From: Fidelibacterota bacterium
GTDB taxonomy: Bacteria > Fidelibacterota > Fidelibacteria > Fidelibacterales > Fidelibacteraceae
DNA: 42,463 nucleotides
Direction: 5' to 3'
Assembly: GCA_018400915.1 (NCBI GenBank)
Contig: JAGYLW010000004.1
Coordinates: 1-42,463, forward strand
Shown: piece after piece, positions 6,084 to 15,236 of the stretch
Layout of the letters: every line of letters starts with the position of its first letter
Position numbering within the stretch: position 1 is the stretch's first letter
Translations under genes and position numbers: made by a program
The notes under the pieces: model-generated
The model's input: only the letters and a program-made list of their open reading frames with translations
Database searches by the model: none
Told to the model about the DNA's origin: nothing

Positions 6084-9062
6084 CTAAAAATCGAACAAGA
6101 TTGTCCAGTAAAATCGAAAATTGTTGCCCAGGGTCTTACGCTCCCCGAACTCGCGGTATTCGATCTCGTTCAGGGCATACACAAGGTCAAAGGTCAGCGC
6201 CAGCGGGAAACCGTACCAGGAATGCCCCCCGATGCGGGCTTCGACCCCCACATCCTGCTTGAAGACGGGATCGCTTTTCCCGAAGGTCCAGGCATCACCG
6301 ATCTGATGATAGAGCCCCAGATACAGGTTTTCGAAGGAAAAGGGCTCAATATTCAGGTTCAGCCTCTTGCTGACGGGGAAGCGAAAGGTCGATGAAAGGA
6401 TCAGCTTATGCGTGCCTTCGATGGCATAGAAGGGATAGCCTTTCAGCCCCGGCATGCCGCCGGCAAAGTAATTGAAAAAACTGTCGATCCGGGTATTGAA
6501 CATCATTCCCGCATCCAGGTTGAAGGAAAGGGCGCTGTGCCTGCTGCCGGGAAAGGGAATGAATACATCGGCGTCCAGGTCAAGGCGCGGGGTGTAGTGT
6601 TTGGTGTAGGTTTCTTCGTATGTCCCGTAGTCGGTGACCTTATAGTCGTCAATGAACTGGTTGAGATCGTAGGCCAGCACAACCTTGTTGATACGCACGC
6701 CCCGGGTGGGGGAGATATTGCTCTGCCAGTGGGGCCGCGTAAAGTCTCCCCGGTAGCGGAATTCCACGCGCTGGCCCTTGTAATAAGTGGCGGGTACGAA
6801 TTTTACCAGTCCCAGGGAGCGATCGTTGAATTCCCCCTTGATATTGGAGGTGTAGCTTCCCGCGGTGCCGGAAAGTTCGAAATAATGCTTCGCGCGCCAC
6901 GTGTAATGCATTCCCAGGGACAGCTCGCTCAGCGAAAACCGCACCTTCTGTTCCATGGTCCAGTAATCGTTGTAAAGAATGGAGTCGGTCCGGGACAGTC
7001 CCACGGCATACACTTCGGCATAAAAGCGCGGGAGGAACTGATTGAAGTCCAGGCGCGCATTGATATCGTAATCTCCGCGGAGATTGATATCCGCCATGGC
7101 GAAAAGGTTCATCTTGTCCAGCATCTCGTTCTGGTAAAAGATCAGTCCCGCCTTCATGGCGTCATAATCATACTGCAGGAAAGGCATGAAGAACAGGTTG
7201 CTGAACTGAAATTCGTAATCCCGGACGGGGGGCAGTGTGTCCGCGGTGCGGGTCTGCATCACCGTGGGGAAGCTGTAATCCTTGTACTCCGCGTATGCTT
7301 TGGGAATGTGTTGCTCCGTGCCCTGTTTGCTGAGGATGAACTGTGCGTTCCTGAACTGTGAATAGACCAGGGTGTCGCTCCGGGGATGGACCGCCGGATA
7401 CATGGCGGCGCCGCGGACATTGGTCACCAGCTCGCTCTCCGGAGCTTCCGCGGTGAGGTCTTGCCGGTAAATATTAAAAATGCCCGTGCGGTCCGAAGCG
7501 TAATAAAGCGTTTTTCCGTCGCCGGTGACAAAGGGGGTCCGGTTGTCGTACTGAATGTCAAAGATAAAGGGCTCCATATTGCCGCTCTCGGTATTCAGCC
7601 GGTAGATATCCCGGCCGTGGTTCACGGCCATGTCGAAATAGAGGTACCGGCCCTGCGGATCGCTCTGCATGATAAAGACCTGCTCGCCTTCTGAGAAGTC
7701 CGTGAGGTTCTCCATGGCGGAGTTTTCCGGATCGTAGCGGTAGATGTTGTGGGTGCCGTCGTGGACGCGGATCACATAGAGCTGCCCCGAACGGTCGGCG
7801 GTCACGGAATAGATGCGGGCATCCTCCGTCATCCGGGTAAGCTTTTCCGTGCTGAAATCGTATTTCATCAGGTCAAACCAGGTGGAGCCGTAGAGGTTCG
7901 CTTTCTGACGCTGGGCAAAGTAAAGCGTATTGCCGTCGGGGGACCACGCGACGTTCCCGCGGACGCGGTCTTTCGATATCATGTCCGGCTTTCCGTCGTC
8001 AAGGGAATATAAAAAATTATAGCTGATGTAATCGAAGCCCCTGCTGGAATGAAAAACGAAATGTTCGCCGCCGGGAGACCAGGATGGCAGGAAGTTCCCG
8101 GGGCCTTCGGAAAAAAAGGTTTCCCCCTCGGCGAGGTGCTGCCGGAGGACCGTTGTGCTGTTCAGATAATCGCGCCGGATATGATCGGTGAAATCCAGGT
8201 AAAGGTCTTTCCCTTTCATGCCGGTGACATCCTCCAGGATCCGGTTGAAGGAAAGCCGCAGTTTGTTGCGGGCGGCCCTGGCGATGTCCGCATGAATGCC
8301 GCTGCCGAAGCGGCCGGCCAGGTAGGAGGCGAACGCGTAGCCGGTGTTGTAAACGGCCTCATTCCCGATACCCGGGTGACCGAAGTGGCCGACATCGTTC
8401 CAGGACATGACATGCCCGTTCAGCGCCGCATCGCGCAGGATCATATCGCGGTGGGAGTCCCAGGCGTCATGGGAGGCGTTCTCGTACTGGTACTGTGCCA
8501 CACCCTCCGCCCACCACATGGGCACGATGGAATTGGCGACCGGCACGGAAGCGATGCCTTTGGGATATTCCAGGATAATGTTCTCTTTCATGGGGGTTTC
8601 GCGGTCCAGCCACTGCAGATAGAACATGGGGATATTGATGGGGTATTTCATCGAAGCGCCCAGGGAAACGATATGCGAGAACTCATGGGTCAGCACATTC
8701 CACATCCACTGATGATTTCCCCGAAGGTCAAATTCCAGCGGGGACGCCCAGATCAGGATCTTGTTGTCAAAATAATAGGCGCCTCCGTTCGCATAGTCGT
8801 CCGTGTCCTGGATGATAATGTGCGTTCTTTCCCGCGGTTCCCAGTTGTAGAGCCCCGTCACATGCGGATAAATGGTTTCCGCAACTTCCATGGCCATGCG
8901 TACGGACCATTCCGTCCCTTCGTGAAAGTGGAACACGAAGTGCTCGGTCTCGAAGGTCTTCCATTCCAGTTCGGGATGATGCGGTTCGTACTGGGCGGAA
9001 AGCGGCGCCGCGAGTACCGACAGGAGTAAAAGGAAACAGATATATATTCTGTGATCGCGCAT
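6084..9062 (-). CDS. Secreted metallopeptidase / beta-propeller / outer-membrane beta-barrel protein
   Basis: A protein of 992 residues with three visible parts. After a signal peptide (cleavage near LSAQ, residue 24), residues about 30-310 form a gluzincin-like peptidase: THEFSH places HEXXH at 126-130 and WWAEGVAQY supplies a plausible third ligand, Glu186. Residues about 310-600 hold TolB/PD40-type propeller repeats such as FLPSWSPGGEHFVFHS, NVAWSPDGNTLYFA and FVTGDGKTLYYASDRTG. Residues about 640-992 are alternating strands ending in YWTILFDF, the terminal Phe expected of an outer-membrane barrel read by BAM, with a D15-like FNYFAGGMPGLKGYPF. The protein probably sits in the outer membrane with the peptidase and propeller attached. 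Start ATG abuts the upstream stop, so the two are coupled. Substrate unknown. Confidence 0.85.
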   Translation of the reverse strand: MRDHRIYICFLLLLSVLAAPLSAQYEPHHPELEWKTFETEHFVFHFHEGTEWSVRMAMEVAETIYPHVTGLYNWEPRERTHIIIQDTDDYANGGAYYFDNKILIWASPLEFDLRGNHQWMWNVLTHEFSHIVSLGASMKYPINIPMFYLQWLDRETPMKENIILEYPKGIASVPVANSIVPMWWAEGVAQYQYENASHDAWDSHRDMILRDAALNGHVMSWNDVGHFGHPGIGNEAVYNTGYAFASYLAGRFGSGIHADIARAARNKLRLSFNRILEDVTGMKGKDLYLDFTDHIRRDYLNSTTVLRQHLAEGETFFSEGPGNFLPSWSPGGEHFVFHSSRGFDYISYNFLYSLDDGKPDMISKDRVRGNVAWSPDGNTLYFAQRQKANLYGSTWFDLMKYDFSTEKLTRMTEDARIYSVTADRSGQLYVIRVHDGTHNIYRYDPENSAMENLTDFSEGEQVFIMQSDPQGRYLYFDMAVNHGRDIYRLNTESGNMEPFIFDIQYDNRTPFVTGDGKTLYYASDRTGIFNIYRQDLTAEAPESELVTNVRGAAMYPAVHPRSDTLVYSQFRNAQFILSKQGTEQHIPKAYAEYKDYSFPTVMQTRTADTLPPVRDYEFQFSNLFFMPFLQYDYDAMKAGLIFYQNEMLDKMNLFAMADINLRGDYDINARLDFNQFLPRFYAEVYAVGLSRTDSILYNDYWTMEQKVRFSLSELSLGMHYTWRAKHYFELSGTAGSYTSNIKGEFNDRSLGLVKFVPATYYKGQRVEFRYRGDFTRPHWQSNISPTRGVRINKVVLAYDLNQFIDDYKVTDYGTYEETYTKHYTPRLDLDADVFIPFPGSRHSALSFNLDAGMMFNTRIDSFFNYFAGGMPGLKGYPFYAIEGTHKLILSSTFRFPVSKRLNLNIEPFSFENLYLGLYHQIGDAWTFGKSDPVFKQDVGVEARIGGHSWYGFPLALTFDLVYALNEIEYREFGERKTLGNNFRFYWTILFDF

Positions 9063-11861
9063 TTATTTCAGTATCGCCGGTTTGACAAAATAGGTTTCTT
9101 CCTTGTCCCGTCCGAGGACCGTGATCTTTGCGATAAACACGCCGGAACTTTCCCCGGAAATATCCCAGACGATCTCGTTCCACTGACCGTTGACGGAAGC
9201 TTTTGACAGGCTGCGGACGAATTCCCCGTTCAGCCGGTAGATATTGATATCTACCTGTTCTGCCCCGGCGGCATAATAGCGAAAGCGGGTGGTATTACCC
9301 TCCGCGGGATTCGGGTAATTATAGATCCGTCCGTCCAGGACCAGCGGCGGATCGCCGGCCGGCGGGGAAGGGAGCTCCTGCATCATGCGGGCCGCGTTCG
9401 TAAAAGTGGCGTCTTTGCCGCGGTAGCCCCAGAACACCGAATCGCTGCGGACGCTGTAAATGCTGCCGTCCGCGATCAGGCTGGCCGAATCAGCGGCGGT
9501 CTGTTCCATGAACAACGAGGCCGCGTCGACGGGAGCGGGAAAATGTTCAAGGCGTTCGCCCGCGTTATTATAGATCTCTACGCTGCCGGCGGGATCATAG
9601 GCCAGGATTCGCGCTTCGCCGCCGAGGTAATAGACCCGGATGTCCGTGTAATTTCCGTAGACCGGGAAGCCGTCCAGCAGATACCCGTAATGATTGAAAG
9701 CCGATAACACGGAACGTCCTTCGTATTCCGTGATCCCGATCACTTCGAATTTCCCGTCGTTGTTCAGGTGGGCGGGAACAATGCGCGTGAAATAATGGTC
9801 CGCCGCCAGTGCGGGCAGTTCGAAAGAGGGCGTATGGATAACGGCAACAGGGTTATAATACCGAAACCCCGCATCGCGGGCATAGATCAGCGTGTCGTTC
9901 ATGACCGCCGCTTCCCGGGCCTTGATATAAGCAATTGCTCCGTTACGAATGTAAGGGACAAATCCAACGGCGGAGGTATCGAGATCCGTCAGCGACCCCG
10001 TGCCGGTATGGAGGATCTTTGCCGGGTCCTCCGCGGAGAGGGCCGGCAGAAAGAGCGAATCCCCGGACAGGGCCAGATGATCAAGATCAAGTTCGTAGTC
10101 GAAGCTTAGTAAGTTTTCCGCAGAAAGCATGCCCGAAGGCTGATATTCAAGTGTTGTGATCTCCGTACCGCCGTCCGTATAGAGTACCTGCAGCAGTGCA
10201 TCCCCCTGTGTCAGCAGGCGGGTCTGATGCTTTTTGTATGTGTTATTCTGTGAGTAGATCTCACGGAGGCCGTCTTCTGCGCTGTAGAGGTACAGGCTGC
10301 TGTCCCGGAAGCCGATCAGTGCTTTTTCCGCGGTCATCCACGAGGGAAGTGCGGTGGTGAATTCATCAAAGACCATCCCGGAGATACGGTATTCCGAAGG
10401 CGGATCCATTTCCAGGTCGATCACTGCGGAATCGGCGTAAAAACGGAAGTTCCGTATGTTGATCCCGGTGGGAAGGTTGTTGACGCTGCGTGAATCGGGG
10501 TGGCTGTCGTCATTGAACTGCAGTTTGTACAGGTAGGGATTGTTGTCACTGAACGCCGGGTTGTTGCTGAACCACATGTCCCATTTCCACCCGCTGTTGA
10601 CCGATGCGTTCAGGGTGTTGTAGAATTTTCCGATGTCATCGCCGCCGTCCGCTTCCACCAGGTTCAGGAAGGGAGCGTTCCGGCGGTTGGGGTTGTCGCC
10701 GAAGTATTCCGGTTCGACAATATGCCAGATCAGCAGGCCGGAGGCGGGAAGACTTACGTCATAGTCACTGAGGGAGGTCAGAACCCCGTTCTCGACCGTA
10801 TAGTCCAGCACATCCAGGGAGTCCAGCACCGTAAGCACATCCATGGGGGTTTTGATATTGTCCCGGGAACGGTACAGGGAATCCGCCCAGATACCGGTGT
10901 TCTTCCGGAATTCGACAAGAAAATATTCATTGGAACTGACGGGGAGCTTATACACTTCGTCCCGGCGGAGGGCATATTCACCGCTGTAAAACAGTTCCAC
11001 CGGGTCCGCAGCCCCAAGCAAACAGCGTTCAAAAGCGGAAGCTTTTACCGGGAACAGGCCGCTGCCGTTGTTGGAGCCCTGGTCCATCAGACCGAAGATC
11101 CCGGCGCCGGAGGTCCCGAATTCGGTATCGTAGAGAGGGGGGAGTCCCAGGAGCATCCCGGTCAGGAGGATCTCCGTCCCGTTCAGCGCGATATTCCTCT
11201 TCAACTGGTTCTGGGTTTCCGGGAGCACGATCCCGCGCCTGCAGCCCCGGGAAATGAGCCAGCCGTATGCTTCGGCGGACAGGTGCTGCGAAAGATAGTT
11301 TTCGTCAAAATAGAAAGAAGGGATATCGAAGGGCGAATCGTCGAGATCGATATTGAAATCCTGTCCCACGCCGGCGTGATAGATGATCACCCCGTCATTG
11401 TCGGCGACAAATTCGGAAGCGTCCACCGACGCTTTCACGGATTCGTAGACAAGCCGCGCCAGCCGGTGATCCAGACTGTCGGGATCGGAATAATAGCGCA
11501 TTTGCCGGCTGAGCGTATAGGCCGCCTCGCCGGCCGGGAGCAAAAGACCGTCATCGGGCGCTATGCGGATGCGGCCGGTGCTGGCCTGCGACCAGTAGTG
11601 ATCGATAAAGTTCAGGTGTGAACGAAAATACGCGCGGTCGTGCGGAAGTGCATCCACGGCATAGACTGTGTCGTGGCCCGTCCATTCCGTGGTCATGAAA
11701 CGGCCGTTGCCCGTGGTGACGCTGTGTTCGTCTTCCTGAAATTCCACGCGGAGAGTCAGGTAGCGCCGTGTGCCGCGCGGAATGCTCTTATCGGACAATA
11801 AAGCGGCCTCGAGAGGGAGCAATCCCAGCAGTATCCATAGTAAACAAAAATATTTTTTCAT
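9063..11861 (-). CDS. M6-like secreted protein with degenerate active site and T9SS/FlgD-type sorting domain
   Basis: The start is the ATG at 11861 (GGAAGGG two bases upstream, then a classic signal peptide); the track's longer ORF has no basis. The 932-residue product follows the immune-inhibitor-A (M6) layout: PHDRAYFRSHLNFIDHYW, then VIIYHAGVGQDFN, then LGLPPLYDT at 238-246, then GIFGLMDQGS, then EYFLVEFR and GLLIWHIVEPEY. But where M6 enzymes read HEFGH, residues 232-236 read LLTGM, so the zinc site is gone, and I found no HEXXH elsewhere. The middle carries FG-GAP-like repeats. The C-terminus (YNYPNPAEGNTTRFRYY, VDINIYRLNGE, SSGVFIAKITV) is a sorting/FlgD-Ig type domain. It is probably exported through type IX secretion as a non-enzymatic surface protein. 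Confidence 0.82.
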   Translation of the reverse strand: MKKYFCLLWILLGLLPLEAALLSDKSIPRGTRRYLTLRVEFQEDEHSVTTGNGRFMTTEWTGHDTVYAVDALPHDRAYFRSHLNFIDHYWSQASTGRIRIAPDDGLLLPAGEAAYTLSRQMRYYSDPDSLDHRLARLVYESVKASVDASEFVADNDGVIIYHAGVGQDFNIDLDDSPFDIPSFYFDENYLSQHLSAEAYGWLISRGCRRGIVLPETQNQLKRNIALNGTEILLTGMLLGLPPLYDTEFGTSGAGIFGLMDQGSNNGSGLFPVKASAFERCLLGAADPVELFYSGEYALRRDEVYKLPVSSNEYFLVEFRKNTGIWADSLYRSRDNIKTPMDVLTVLDSLDVLDYTVENGVLTSLSDYDVSLPASGLLIWHIVEPEYFGDNPNRRNAPFLNLVEADGGDDIGKFYNTLNASVNSGWKWDMWFSNNPAFSDNNPYLYKLQFNDDSHPDSRSVNNLPTGINIRNFRFYADSAVIDLEMDPPSEYRISGMVFDEFTTALPSWMTAEKALIGFRDSSLYLYSAEDGLREIYSQNNTYKKHQTRLLTQGDALLQVLYTDGGTEITTLEYQPSGMLSAENLLSFDYELDLDHLALSGDSLFLPALSAEDPAKILHTGTGSLTDLDTSAVGFVPYIRNGAIAYIKAREAAVMNDTLIYARDAGFRYYNPVAVIHTPSFELPALAADHYFTRIVPAHLNNDGKFEVIGITEYEGRSVLSAFNHYGYLLDGFPVYGNYTDIRVYYLGGEARILAYDPAGSVEIYNNAGERLEHFPAPVDAASLFMEQTAADSASLIADGSIYSVRSDSVFWGYRGKDATFTNAARMMQELPSPPAGDPPLVLDGRIYNYPNPAEGNTTRFRYYAAGAEQVDINIYRLNGEFVRSLSKASVNGQWNEIVWDISGESSGVFIAKITVLGRDKEETYFVKPAILK

Positions 11862-11883
11862 GACCCTTCCAGCGGAGACTGAT

Positions 11884-13275
11884 TTAGAATTCGTAGCGAA
11901 GGCTGTAGCGCATGGTGTTTGCAAGCGGATGGCCTTCTTTTCCGCCGGTATAGGCAAAATCAAATCCGAGACCTTTCCAGATAAATCCGAAACCGACTGT
12001 GGGGTTCATCACATCGCCCTGGCGGTCGTAAATGAATCCCGCGCGCAGTGCGAACATGTCATTGTAGACGTATTCCATGCCGGTGTTCAGGATCAGCTCC
12101 TGGAGCTCGTTCTTAAAGGAACCGCTGTTCCGGGAGCCCACTTCGGACGTGGGATCGCTGAACTGTCCCGCATTATTCCCGAATTCTCCCCATCCGACCT
12201 CCACGCCGGAGCCCGCATAGGTGCCGGGCCCGTCGACGACATTCTCCGTTTCGGTATTGACCCAGTACGCCTCGCCGTCTCCGGTGCGGACATAGTCGAT
12301 GTAATGCCCCCGGTCGTTATACCAGCCCTTTTCATTGCCGTCCTCGTCATATCCGCCGATAATGCCGTCCCCGCTGTAATCGATATCGCCGTCGTATTTC
12401 CAGTTGTCCGTAAAGGAGGTAAAGATCCCGACGAACCAGTTGTCGGTATAGGCCTCCTCGCCGTAATTATCGTGAAGGGGATTTCCCCGTTCGATAATAT
12501 AATTTTCGTTCGCATCCATGGAGGGATGGTTTCCGGCCAGGATCTTGTTGACGTCAAAGACAAAGGACAGGTCGTTATGTTCAATCTGAAGCAGGTTCAG
12601 ATTGATACCCATCTTCAGGTTCGTGGGCTGCGGATCCGCCTGGGCGACATCCACAAAGGATATTTTGGGGCCCACATTGGAAATGGCGACCCCCAGGTCG
12701 AGATAATTGTTCAGTAATCCCCGGAGCTGATAGCCGACATCAAAACCGAAATGGAAAGAACTTCCGTTGTTCTGTTCTCCCTGGGTCCCGACGGGGCTCA
12801 GCATCTGGTAGGCAAACTTCAGGTTGACGCCGATCGCCTGGTTCTCGCGTATCTTTGTGGCGTAGGATGCGTTTGCGGCGGTCATATAGCTGTAAAAGGT
12901 CCCCAGGCTGTTCCCGTATTCATCGGTCCATTGCTGTTCGCCCAGGTTCAAATAAATGGCGTGCCCCCCGAAGGTGCCGACATTCGGCACATGGTATCCG
13001 CCGGACAAGAAGGTATAGTACATGTCGTTCACCAGGTTCGGCAGCCATTTTGCGTACATGGCGCCGATCTGATTTTTTCCCATGAAGGCCATGCCGGCCG
13101 GATTATAGTATGAGGCATAGGCATCATCCGCAATGGCGACCTGTGCTTCTCCCATGGCTTCCGCACGGGCCCCGGGCGCGATCAGCAGCCAGACGGCACC
13201 GGTGTTGGTGATGGCGAAAGCGGATGAGAACGTAAGCAAGGCGGTCAGAATTACTGCAAGTACATTCCTTTTCAT
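11884..13275 (-). CDS. PorV/PorQ-type outer membrane beta-barrel protein
   Basis: The second ATG (13275) is chosen because AGGAG lies 8 nt upstream, against 2 nt for the ATG at 13281; product 463 residues. After a signal peptide ending in SSAFA the mature chain begins with the PorV-like stretch LLIAPGARAEAMGEAQVAIA, then YYNPAGMAFM, and ends with the barrel signal YSLRYEF. PorV shuttles T9SS cargo; related FadL-type barrels transport lipids. Residues about 295-390 are a long acidic insertion with DGDIDYSGDG and GGYDEDGNEKG, resembling calcium-binding loops. The gene is followed 22 nt later by the M6-like protein with a sorting domain, so a PorV-cargo relationship is a reasonable inference. 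Confidence 0.82.
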   Translation of the reverse strand: MKRNVLAVILTALLTFSSAFAITNTGAVWLLIAPGARAEAMGEAQVAIADDAYASYYNPAGMAFMGKNQIGAMYAKWLPNLVNDMYYTFLSGGYHVPNVGTFGGHAIYLNLGEQQWTDEYGNSLGTFYSYMTAANASYATKIRENQAIGVNLKFAYQMLSPVGTQGEQNNGSSFHFGFDVGYQLRGLLNNYLDLGVAISNVGPKISFVDVAQADPQPTNLKMGINLNLLQIEHNDLSFVFDVNKILAGNHPSMDANENYIIERGNPLHDNYGEEAYTDNWFVGIFTSFTDNWKYDGDIDYSGDGIIGGYDEDGNEKGWYNDRGHYIDYVRTGDGEAYWVNTETENVVDGPGTYAGSGVEVGWGEFGNNAGQFSDPTSEVGSRNSGSFKNELQELILNTGMEYVYNDMFALRAGFIYDRQGDVMNPTVGFGFIWKGLGFDFAYTGGKEGHPLANTMRYSLRYEF

Positions 13276-13288
13276 AAACATCTCTCCT

Positions 13289-13317
13289 AAAAAAAATGAG
13301 CGATCTTATAACGCTCA
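13289..13317 (-). promoter_or_regulatory. Stem-loop with T8 tract in the PorV-gene leader
   Basis: On the minus strand TGAGCG and CGCTCA form a 6-bp stem with a 9-nt loop, followed directly by eight T residues and then by the AGGAG ribosome site of the PorV-like gene. The arrangement has the form of an intrinsic terminator placed just before a gene. It may end transcripts coming from nrdR or act as an attenuator. The stem is short, so termination strength is uncertain. Confidence 0.45.
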
Positions 13318-13334
13318 GTTCCACGTCGTTACAA
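13305..13334 (-). promoter_or_regulatory. Candidate sigma-70-type promoter for the PorV-like gene
   Basis: Read on the minus strand, TTGTAA (13334-13329) and TATAAG (13310-13305) are separated by 18 nt, ending about 30 nt before the chosen start codon. A separate TTGACA (13372-13367) upstream lacks a good -10 partner. The site overlaps the upstream arm of the stem-loop, so promoter and hairpin readings may be alternatives. This 0.2-kb gap is the only sizeable break in the first 20 kb of minus-strand genes. Confidence 0.35.
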
Positions 13335-13469
13335 GATGTGACATCTCCCGTTTGAGTTCCTTTATTTGTCAAGCATCTTTAACGAACGGATATGTCTATT
13401 GTTACCTCTTTTTTTTATTACGCTGTAAATATTGTCATTAAAAACAATAATGTCAATTAAAAAATCGTC

Positions 13470-13934
13470 TCAGGGCTTATTATTGCCTTCTTCAAGATCC
13501 CGGATACGGCGGTGGAACGCATCCACATTCTCAAAATCATGGTAAACCGAGGCAAAGCGTATGTAGGCGACCTTGTCGATATCCTTCAGCATGTCGATCA
13601 CCACTTCGCCGATCGCCTTTGACGGGATCTCCGTAAGCCCTTCGGCCAGTATCTTGTTCTCGATCTCCTTGACGATAAGCTGAATGGTATCCGCCGAAAT
13701 GGGGCGTTTTACGCAGGCAAGCTTGATACTGCGGATAAGCTTTTCCTGATTGAATTCCTCCCGCGTCCCGTTGGACTTGATCACCAGGGCCGTGGTCAGG
13801 CTGACGTACTCATAGGTGGTAAAGCGGTATTTGCATTTTTCGCATTCCCGGCGCCGGCGGATGCCGTTCTCTTTGCTGAGCGGCCGTGAATCGATCACGC
13901 GGTTCTCTTCATATCCGCAGTTCGGACATTTCAT
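13470..13934 (-). CDS. nrdR: Transcriptional repressor NrdR
   Basis: A protein of 154 residues, standard for NrdR. The zinc ribbon uses Cys3, Cys6, Cys31 and Cys34 ([10 protein letters not shown] and [13 protein letters not shown]), followed by the ATP-cone domain with [16 protein letters not shown] and ending with [19 protein letters not shown]. NrdR senses ATP/dATP and represses ribonucleotide reductase genes by binding NrdR boxes. It overlaps the glyA stop by 4 nt and is the last gene of the operon that begins near 20306. No NrdR-box pair was recognised within this window. Confidence 0.97.
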   Translation of the reverse strand: MKCPNCGYEENRVIDSRPLSKENGIRRRRECEKCKYRFTTYEYVSLTTALVIKSNGTREEFNQEKLIRSIKLACVKRPISADTIQLIVKEIENKILAEGLTEIPSKAIGEVVIDMLKDIDKVAYIRFASVYHDFENVDAFHRRIRDLEEGNNKP

Positions 13935-15232
13935 GTATCCATTTCCTCATAAAGGGGGTGCGCCGCGATCAGTGTCTGCACATCGATCTTCGCGCCCTGA
14001 ATGACCTTGTCGTTTTCCGGTTCCGAAATGACCGAATGGATGATCTCCGCGATCTTTTTCATGTCCTCCGCCGTAAATCCCCGGGTGGTCAGGGCGGGGG
14101 TGCCCAGGCGGATGCCGCTGGTAATAAAGGGACTGCGGTCATCAAAGGGGACCATGTTCTTATTGCAGGTGATGCCGATGGATTCAAGAAGCTTTTCCGC
14201 TTTTTTTCCGCTGATATTCTTGTTGTGCAGGTCCACCAGGACCAGATGGTTATCCGTTCCACCGGAGACAAGATCGAAGTCGAAATGCATCAGGGCATCC
14301 GCAAGCGCCTTTGCGTTTTCGATGATACGCCGGGAATACTCCCTGAATTCCGGTTTCAGCGCCTCACCGAAGGCCACCGCCTTCGCCGCGATGATATGCA
14401 TCAGGGGACCGCCCTGGATCCCGGGCATGACCGTAGAGTCATAGAGCTCGGACATCATTTTCGTGCGGCCGGATTTACGGGCAACGATACCGAAGGGATT
14501 CTCCGTGTCTTTTCCCGCCAGGATCATGCCGCCGCGGGGGCCTCGCAGGGTTTTGTGCGTGGTGGTGGTGACCACATCGCAGTAGGGGATGGGGGAGGGA
14601 TGCAGGCCGGCGGCGACCAGGCCGGCCGGATGGGCGATATCGGCCATCAGGAAAGCACCGGTCTCATCGGCGATCTCGCGGAATTTCGGGAAATCGTAAT
14701 GCCGGGGGTAGGCGCTGGCGCCCGCAATGATCAGCCTGGGCTTATGTTTGCGGGCCTTTTCCGCCACATCGTCGTAATCGATGTGGCCGGTGGATCTTTT
14801 TACGCCGTAACTGACAATGTTATAAAGCTTTCCGGAAAAATTGACGGGGCTTCCGTGGGTCAGATGGCCGCCGTGGGAAAGGTCCATGCCGAGAATGGTG
14901 TCGCCGGGCTCCAGCAGGGTAAAATAGACCGCCATATTCGCCTGGCTCCCGGAATGTGGCTGCACATTGGCATATTCGGCGTCAAAAAGCTTCTTTGCGC
15001 GTTCACGGGCAATATTTTCCGCTTCATCGACATGTTCGCAGCCGCCGTAATAGCGCTTGCCGGGATATCCCTCCGCGTATTTGTTGGTCATAATATTCCC
15101 GGACGCCTCCAGTACGGCCGCGCTGACAAAGTTCTCCGAGGCGATCATCTCCAGAGAAGCGCGCTGACGGTGCAGTTCGTCTTTCAGCGTCTTGAAAACG
15201 TCGCTGTCGTTTTCCCGGATGCTGTTGTACAT
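13931..15232 (-). CDS. glyA: Serine hydroxymethyltransferase GlyA
   Basis: A protein of 433 residues. The family hallmarks are present: [11 protein letters not shown] near residue 30, [20 protein letters not shown] around 50-70, PHSGSQAN at 92-99, and the pyridoxal-phosphate lysine in [16 protein letters not shown] (Lys227). The enzyme interconverts serine and glycine while loading one-carbon units onto tetrahydrofolate. It starts 4 nt after rpiB and overlaps nrdR by 4 nt; the rpiB-glyA-nrdR order recurs in FCB bacteria as far as I recall. Confidence 0.98.
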   Translation of the reverse strand: MYNSIRENDSDVFKTLKDELHRQRASLEMIASENFVSAAVLEASGNIMTNKYAEGYPGKRYYGGCEHVDEAENIARERAKKLFDAEYANVQPHSGSQANMAVYFTLLEPGDTILGMDLSHGGHLTHGSPVNFSGKLYNIVSYGVKRSTGHIDYDDVAEKARKHKPRLIIAGASAYPRHYDFPKFREIADETGAFLMADIAHPAGLVAAGLHPSPIPYCDVVTTTTHKTLRGPRGGMILAGKDTENPFGIVARKSGRTKMMSELYDSTVMPGIQGGPLMHIIAAKAVAFGEALKPEFREYSRRIIENAKALADALMHFDFDLVSGGTDNHLVLVDLHNKNISGKKAEKLLESIGITCNKNMVPFDDRSPFITSGIRLGTPALTTRGFTAEDMKKIAEIIHSVISEPENDKVIQGAKIDVQTLIAAHPLYEEMDT

Positions 15233-15236
15233 AATG

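Noticed and set aside
8049-9029. Plus-strand ORF of 326 codons
   Set aside because: It lies antisense to the 992-residue gene, whose motifs (HEFSH, propeller repeats) are clear. Its own translation shows no domain or signal.
13341-13372. TTGACA at 13367-13372 as a PorV promoter
   Set aside because: No acceptable -10 box lies at 16-18 nt; the nearby TTGTAA/TATAAG pair fits better.
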